Notes under the pieces: generated by a model
Databases searched by the model: none
What the model was told of the DNA's origin: nothing
Seen by the model: only the letters and a program-made list of their open reading frames with translations
Program-made: the position numbers and the translations under genes
In this document: piece after piece, positions 8,001-10,953 of the stretch
Position numbering within the stretch: the stretch's first letter is position 1
How the letters are laid out: each line of letters opens with the position of its first letter
NCBI GenBank assembly: GCA_014380825.1
Contig: JACMJD010000459.1
Coordinates: forward strand, 1 to 10,953
Direction: 5' to 3'
DNA from: Phycisphaerae bacterium
Lineage (GTDB): Bacteria > Planctomycetota > Phycisphaerae > Tepidisphaerales > Tepidisphaeraceae
DNA: 10,953 bases

Positions 8001-8234
8001 CGAATACGCGATCGGCTCGGCGTGGACCAGTCGCACCGACAGCGAGATCTCGCTGTTCTGCAATGCGCGGTTCATCGCGTCGACGGAATCCTGCACCAGC
8101 GCGACGAGCTTCGCGTCGCCGTCGTGCAAGCTCGCCGACTGGGGCGTGTAGACGACCAGTAGATCGATCACCGGCGGCGCGACCGCCGCCAGCAACGCGC
8201 GCAGTTCAAGTCTTTCACAAATCGCGTCGTGCAT
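5070..8234 (-). CDS. Reprolysin-like metzincin (M12-type) secreted metallopeptidase with dockerin-like C-terminus
   Basis: 1054 residues from ATG 8232-8234. An in-frame ATG at 8280-8282 would add 16 residues; the downstream start is preferred because GGAAAGG (8269-8275) lies 8 nt before it. The LEPR-like CERLELRALLA is at residues 6-16. The catalytic domain starts almost at once (about 22-250): IDLLVVYTPQS, then the metzincin zinc motif HEIGHIIGAGH at 160-170 and a Met-turn candidate LMSY at 200-203. No propeptide or cysteine switch precedes it. Then follow an Ig-like domain (256-365), a PPC-like beta domain (374-498) with Asp-rich DVNNDG, a third beta domain (500-620), a second copy of the first Ig-like domain (641-760), a beta-rich stretch, the shared module (871-976), a dockerin-like domain (977-1034) and a basic 20-residue tail. 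The only cysteine is Cys6. It presumably cleaves extracellular proteins; substrate unknown. Confidence 0.93.
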   Translation of the reverse strand: MHDAICERLELRALLAAVAPPVIDLLVVYTPQSASLHDGDAKLVALVQDSVDAMNRALQNSEISLSVRLVHAEPIAYSPTNNLFQDRINLQTNGDSILDSAHALRNQYGADAVALITHGNNIGGGNASLLENLALMNNAQLAFTAIAENSLGAGNYTLAHEIGHIIGAGHERGNPDGARGPFTYSYGYRFTAAGILQHDLMSYDPGLEVPYYANPAVSYHGAPTGSPIGSPTEADLASTFAVTGPYVANYRASVVNDTTAPIAQKFELNRSSAQLTFTVRYVDDSAIDLSTIDSNDIMVSGPGGWSLPATLVSIAHPNTGGAIKLATYSLLLPATNPATKDLVFTMNANAVRDFANHSVATGAIGPSLSHGTGDTFSRAQDLGTLAIGSTRTVFGQFADLAIDHIYRFTLASTTTLAATLTGLTDGANFYLARDVNNDGLYQGGTEKVPAFDAFEPGADDEAIGGVLSAGTYFAWVYEPNFPAPTVTHTAFTLSLRTYANDTTPPGATLDATDVRTAGAPSADFTVTYTDDQDLDGVATRYAAGLDVHAVLTNGANFHFNYYPDFNANGGSSNQDGGPSKTLIYRIFAFNSGTGWSATDNGTYTLSILPPQGSDPPVRDTTHNAIPLLTLGSFKIAIGSSDTAAPNVRIAPGTVGPVAGQSLWQFSVVYHDNLAIEGTTVDGNDIRVSGPGGFNQAASLVSLSAAPSIGSNRVATYQVAAPGGFWDGTDDGSYSIVMQANQVRDAANNFIPAGSIGSSFVTSMPNLVAQSAGTVAFIGTAGTDVMRFDVDSTFVYFNLNDASLWYVAKSFVAHAAISGGATGSDTIEIRRGTLAGTIAGTGSSLNVNAGAAFTLEASPHLTALNVTGTASLSAGGNKVLVTKLLSIAAGATLDLFDNDLILDYAAATQLAVIQSLINAARANGTWTGSGLTSSTARTSNPKNRTLGAIEASSFKSIYGVNAPFAGESIDTTAVLVKFTYYGDADFNGVVDFDDYSRIDAGFNNNRTGWMNGDVDGNGIVDFDDYSLIDQAFNTQGAPLRRQSAPQQKPSRGKHV
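5133..5624 (-). repeat. Shared C-terminal module plus dockerin-like domain, copy in the metzincin
   Basis: Encodes residues 871-1034. It contains GGNKVLVTKLLSIAAG, ATLDLFDND, ATQLAVIQSLINAAR, GTWTGSGLTSSTA, SSFKSIYG and TAVLVKFTYYGD, followed by EF loops DADFNGVVDFDD and DVDGNGIVDFDD. It is closest to the copy in the gene at 8298. At DNA level they share 20 identical bases at 5149-5168 and 8389-8408, then one mismatch and 11 more matches. This suggests a fairly recent shared origin or strong constraint. Confidence 0.9.
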
Positions 8235-8242
8235 GACGTGAC

Positions 8243-8275
8243 CCTTTCCGGCGGTCCAAGCGACCGCCGGAAAGG
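8243..8275. promoter_or_regulatory. Perfect 14-bp hairpin that contains the metzincin ribosome binding site
   Basis: CCTTTCCGGCGGTC (8243-8256) and GACCGCCGGAAAGG (8262-8275) are perfect inverted repeats around a 5-nt loop. In the minus-strand mRNA the hairpin lies 22 nt after the upstream stop codon. The arm complementary to 8243-8256 ends 8 nt before the metzincin ATG. GGAAAGG, the only purine-rich stretch usable as a Shine-Dalgarno site there, falls inside the stem. No T-run follows, so it is a poor terminator. It could limit translation of the peptidase or act as an RNA processing or stability element; this is inferred. Confidence 0.6.
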
Positions 8276-8297
8276 ATAGCATCCAGGAAACCGTGCT

Positions 8298-10953
8298 TCA
8301 CGCGAAAAGTGCTGCCGTGCCGCGCGGTGTCCGCCCCGGCAATTCCGCACCGGCGCCGCGCAACACGCCGCTCTGCGTGTTGAACGCCTGGTCGATCAGC
8401 GAGTAGTCATCGAAATCGACCACGCCGTTGCCGTCCACATCGCCGTTGAACCAGCCGGTCTTGTTGCCGTTGAAACCGGCATCAACGCGCGAGTAGTCGT
8501 CGAAGTCGACGATACCGTTGAAGTCAACGTCGCCGTAATAGGTGTACTTCACTAGCACGGCCGTGGTGTCGATCGTTTCGCCGCTGAACAGCGCGGCGGG
8601 GCCGTTGATCGATTTGAAGCTGGTCGCCTCCAGCGCGCCCAGCGTTTTGTTCTTGGGATTCGCAGCGGCGGCGGATGAGCTGGTGATCCCGCGCGTGCCG
8701 TTCCACGCGCCACCGTTTCGCATCGCGTTGATGAGCTGCTGGACGGCGGGCAACTGCGTGCCGCCGGCGTAATCCAGCACCATGTCGTTGTCGGTCAGAT
8801 CGATCTTGGAGTTCGTGCCGAGTGTCAGGTTCTGCGTCGAGAGAACTTTGTTCCCACCGGCCGCGACCGTCAGATTTCCGCCCGTGCCGAGCACGACGTT
8901 GCTGAAATGCATCGTGCTCATCATGACCGCCGAGCCGGTAGATCCGTTCTCGGCGTTCACGTTCAAGGTGTCGAGCCCGCCGGGACCGGAGATTCGGATC
9001 GGATCGGAGACTTCCGTCGCGTGCGTCGCAAGGTTGTAGGCATCGGCGCCGTTGTTGCCATTGAGGGTGAGACTCGCCGAGCGCGAGATCGGCACGTTGA
9101 ACGTGTCGGCGCCACTGCCGGCGTTGATGTCAACGCTCTGCGTGCGCGTGTCCGGGATGTATTCAACGTAGTTCGTGCCGTTGAACACGATGCGGTTGCC
9201 GAACAGGATCGATCCGAAGAACTGCGGCTGGAACGTATACGTGCGCGCCGCCGAGTTAATCGAATCGTTCAAAACGAACGCCATCGGGCTCAGCGTGATC
9301 GTCTGGGCGATGTTCGCGGTGATTCCGTTGAGGCCGACGGTCGGGCTGCCGACAGTGATGATGTCGGTGGGGTTGCCCGCGGTGTTGTTGCTGACGTTCA
9401 CCGGCCTGCTGGTGCGTCGAATTGCGAGCTGGTCGAGCGCGTTGCCCAGGGCGTAGGCTGTGCTCGTGATCGTCCCGGTGTGCAAGATGTGCGAGAATGG
9501 GCCGAAGCCGGTGACGGTCACCTGGCTGCCGTTGTCGTCGTGCGTGATGTTGCGCGGCACGCTGACACCGAAGTCGGCGAATCCGATGCTCGTGCTTCCC
9601 GGCGTGCCGGACACTTCGACCTGCGCTTGCACGCCGTCCGCGCCGAGCGGGCCGCCACCGAGGTTCACCCCATCGTTTCCGCCGTTGTTGAAGAAGAACA
9701 GGCGGACCTTCGTGGCCTGCACGTCGAACTTGTCGGGCTGAATGGCGGTGACCTGGCCGGAGCGCAACTGCACCTGCGAAATCCCGGTGTCGGCGAACTT
9801 CAACAACGCCGGTGCGAAGCTCTGAACGTGCGTGTACGTGCCGGCAGGGTGCGTGACGGTGACGGCGGTCTTCGTTGTCGTCGTGCCGTTGTCATCGACG
9901 ACGACTTCAGTCGTGCCGCTGGAGTTGTCGACGCTGACGGTTCCGGAAATGAATTGCAGCCCGCCGACGCTGAACGCGCCGAAGAACAGCGTGTCGTTTC
10001 CGCCGGAGCTGTTGAAGCGAAGGTCTTCGGTGTTGCTGTAGAGCAGCAGGGTGTCGCTGGCGTTGCCGGTGATGATCGTGACGTTGTTGATGTCGTTGTT
10101 GTTCCAGACGATCGGCACCGGAGCCAAGTTGGTGACGCGGCCGAACGCGTTTGAGCCGGCGAAATCCATGTTCGCATTCTTGGCGACGTTGCTGCCAGCG
10201 TCGGTGACGATCAGGTTCGTGTGGCTCGGACTGTTGTTGACCGTGATCGCGCCGGTGATGAACTGAAGTCCGCCCACTCCGGCGTGGCCGATCTGCACGT
10301 TGTCCTGACCGCCGGCACTGTTGAGATTCATCACCTCGGAGTTCCGGTAGATGATCAGGTTGTCTGCGGCGGCGCCGGTGGTGAGGTTGATGCTCGCGAC
10401 GTCGGCGAGCTTCCACCAGATCTGCCCCGGCGCCAGCCCGCTCAGCCGTCCGAACGCCGGATCGGCGCCGTTGTCGATGTCGCCCGAACGCGCCAAGGTG
10501 TTGCCGGTGTCGTTGATGTTGATCGTCGTGAACGACGGGCTGTTGAAGATGTGGACGTTCGCGTTGATCGATTGGATGCCGTTGGTCTGGCCGACGTTGA
10601 CGGTGTCCTGTCCGCCGGCGCTGAAGAGGTAAATCGGCTGATTGGTAAACGTGCTGCGCACGTTGACGGTGTTGGCGGCGGTGCCGGTTGTCAGGTTGAG
10701 CGCTTCCAGGTCAGAGGCGTAGTTGAAGCCGGCCCAGAACGGCCGATCAAACCGCGCGGAAGTGATCGTGTATGCATCGGGATCTGGATTGGCGTTGTCG
10801 TAACAGAACACCTGGTCAAATCCCGGCCCGCCGAGAAGCTGGAAGCTGCCGCCGCCGGTGTTGTCCAGTGTCTGCGTGTAGAAGTTGAAGTCGATGAAAT
10901 CGTCGCCGGCTTCGCCGTTGACCGTGACGGGCTTGCCCGCGTTGCGTTCGACG
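8298..10953 (-). CDS. Large secreted repeat protein with dockerin-like C-terminus (5' end outside window)
   Basis: An open frame continues from the right edge to the stop TGA at 8298-8300, giving the C-terminal 884 residues. An internal GTG at 10809-10811 is not the start, because 47 open codons precede it in frame with the same style (NGEAGDDFIDF, GGPGFDQVFCYDN). The body is made of 103-residue repeats (10706-9471), then a related unit (9470-9156) and a Gly/Asp-rich stretch with GSGADTFNV, GNNGADAYNL and GPGGLDTLNV. Each repeat has a loop of type [SN]xGGxDxVxxG. The sequence is rich in Asn, Thr, Val and Gly in alternating beta patterns, fitting a beta-solenoid or stacked-strand fibre. The end carries the shared module and dockerin-like domain, then a 24-residue tail. 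No enzyme motif is visible, so a structural or adhesive surface role is likely but inferred. The metzincin gene follows after 63 nt, probably on the same transcript. Confidence 0.88.
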   Translation of the reverse strand, partial: VERNAGKPVTVNGEAGDDFIDFNFYTQTLDNTGGGSFQLLGGPGFDQVFCYDNANPDPDAYTITSARFDRPFWAGFNYASDLEALNLTTGTAANTVNVRSTFTNQPIYLFSAGGQDTVNVGQTNGIQSINANVHIFNSPSFTTININDTGNTLARSGDIDNGADPAFGRLSGLAPGQIWWKLADVASINLTTGAAADNLIIYRNSEVMNLNSAGGQDNVQIGHAGVGGLQFITGAITVNNSPSHTNLIVTDAGSNVAKNANMDFAGSNAFGRVTNLAPVPIVWNNNDINNVTIITGNASDTLLLYSNTEDLRFNSSGGNDTLFFGAFSVGGLQFISGTVSVDNSSGTTEVVVDDNGTTTTKTAVTVTHPAGTYTHVQSFAPALLKFADTGISQVQLRSGQVTAIQPDKFDVQATKVRLFFFNNGGNDGVNLGGGPLGADGVQAQVEVSGTPGSTSIGFADFGVSVPRNITHDDNGSQVTVTGFGPFSHILHTGTITSTAYALGNALDQLAIRRTSRPVNVSNNTAGNPTDIITVGSPTVGLNGITANIAQTITLSPMAFVLNDSINSAARTYTFQPQFFGSILFGNRIVFNGTNYVEYIPDTRTQSVDINAGSGADTFNVPISRSASLTLNGNNGADAYNLATHATEVSDPIRISGPGGLDTLNVNAENGSTGSAVMMSTMHFSNVVLGTGGNLTVAAGGNKVLSTQNLTLGTNSKIDLTDNDMVLDYAGGTQLPAVQQLINAMRNGGAWNGTRGITSSSAAAANPKNKTLGALEATSFKSINGPAALFSGETIDTTAVLVKYTYYGDVDFNGIVDFDDYSRVDAGFNGNKTGWFNGDVDGNGVVDFDDYSLIDQAFNTQSGVLRGAGAELPGRTPRGTAALFA
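8373..8873 (-). repeat. Shared C-terminal module plus dockerin-like domain, copy in the repeat protein
   Basis: The first part (8547-8873) encodes GGNKVLSTQNLTLGTNSK, IDLTDNDMVLDY, TQLPAVQQLINAMR, GAWNGTRGITSSSAAA, TSFKSINGP and TAVLVKYTYYGD. The second (8373-8546) encodes EF-hand-like loops DVDFNGIVDFDD and DVDGNGVVDFDD. In both loops the Asp/Asn ligand positions of the calcium loop are intact. Confidence 0.9.
9156..10706 (-). repeat. Protein repeats of 103 residues, four clear units and a degenerate fifth
   Basis: Units at 10398-10706, 10089-10397, 9780-10088 and 9471-9779 each encode exactly 103 residues; a fifth of about 105 follows at 9156-9470. Aligned landmarks are NLTTGxAA / IITGNAS near the start, then SAGGQDTVNVG / SAGGQDNVQIG / SSGGNDTLFFG / NNGGNDGVNLG. 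After these come GGLQFITGxITVNNS, DxGxN, FGRxxxLAPxxIxW and a final aspartate-rich turn. The second and third units are most alike; the fourth and fifth have drifted but keep length and the GGxD loop or its position. The copies are diverged at DNA level, so they are old. Confidence 0.8.

Noticed and set aside
8243..8275. Intrinsic terminator for the repeat-protein gene
   Set aside because: The stem is strong, but the following minus-strand bases are GTCACGTCATG with no T-run, and the next gene starts at once. A regulatory or processing role is the better reading.
8907..10154. Plus-strand open frame of 415 codons
   Set aside because: It is antisense to the repeat protein. Its Val/Arg/Asp-rich composition mirrors the opposite strand's Asn/Thr/Gly codons, and no domain is recognisable.
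10809..10811. GTG as the true start of the repeat-protein gene
   Set aside because: The frame stays open for 47 more codons to the window edge, with the same Gly/Asp-rich repeat style and no ribosome binding site before the GTG, so the start lies outside the window.

Overview
The window most likely comes from a planctomycete, probably of the Phycisphaerae/Tepidisphaera type. This is inferred from protein style, not from a marker gene. Every credible gene is on the minus strand. Three of the four genes carry the short N-terminal motif xExLExRx[ML]L[AC], which resembles the planctomycete LEPR-XLL signature. Three of the four (a different, overlapping set) end in the same C-terminal block: about 100 residues containing LDLxDND and TAVLVKYTYYGD, then a 58-residue dockerin-like pair of EF-hand calcium loops. 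The DNA is GC-rich. There are no tRNAs, rRNAs, CRISPR arrays, insertion sequences or plus-strand genes that I can support.

Layout in the direction of transcription (high to low coordinates). (1) 10953-8298 is the C-terminal 884 residues of a large, probably surface-exposed repeat protein. It has at least four 103-residue repeats, then a degenerate fifth, then the shared C-terminal block. Its 5' end lies outside the window. (2) 8234-5070 encodes a 1054-residue metzincin metallopeptidase (reprolysin-like, HEIGHIIGAGH) with Ig-like and PPC-like domains and the shared block. It follows gene 1 by only 63 nt, and a perfect 14-bp hairpin in that gap contains its ribosome binding site. (3) 4804-671 encodes a 1377-residue fungalysin-type M36 metallopeptidase (HEYGH, MGEGW) with its propeptide, several extracellular beta domains and the shared block. 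It is separated from gene 2 by 265 nt that hold a 64-nt imperfect palindrome and a weak promoter candidate. (4) 460-1 is the N-terminal 153 residues of another protein with the LEPR-like motif. Its 3' end lies outside the window and its function is not recognised.

Together this looks like a block of secreted, calcium-dependent, cell-surface or matrix proteins: two peptidases from different families plus a repeat protein, apparently sharing one export/attachment scheme. Genes 1 and 2 are probably co-transcribed. Genes 3 and 4 each have a leader region of about 200 nt or more and may have their own promoters. No cohesin, sortase or other partner for the dockerin-like tails is visible here.
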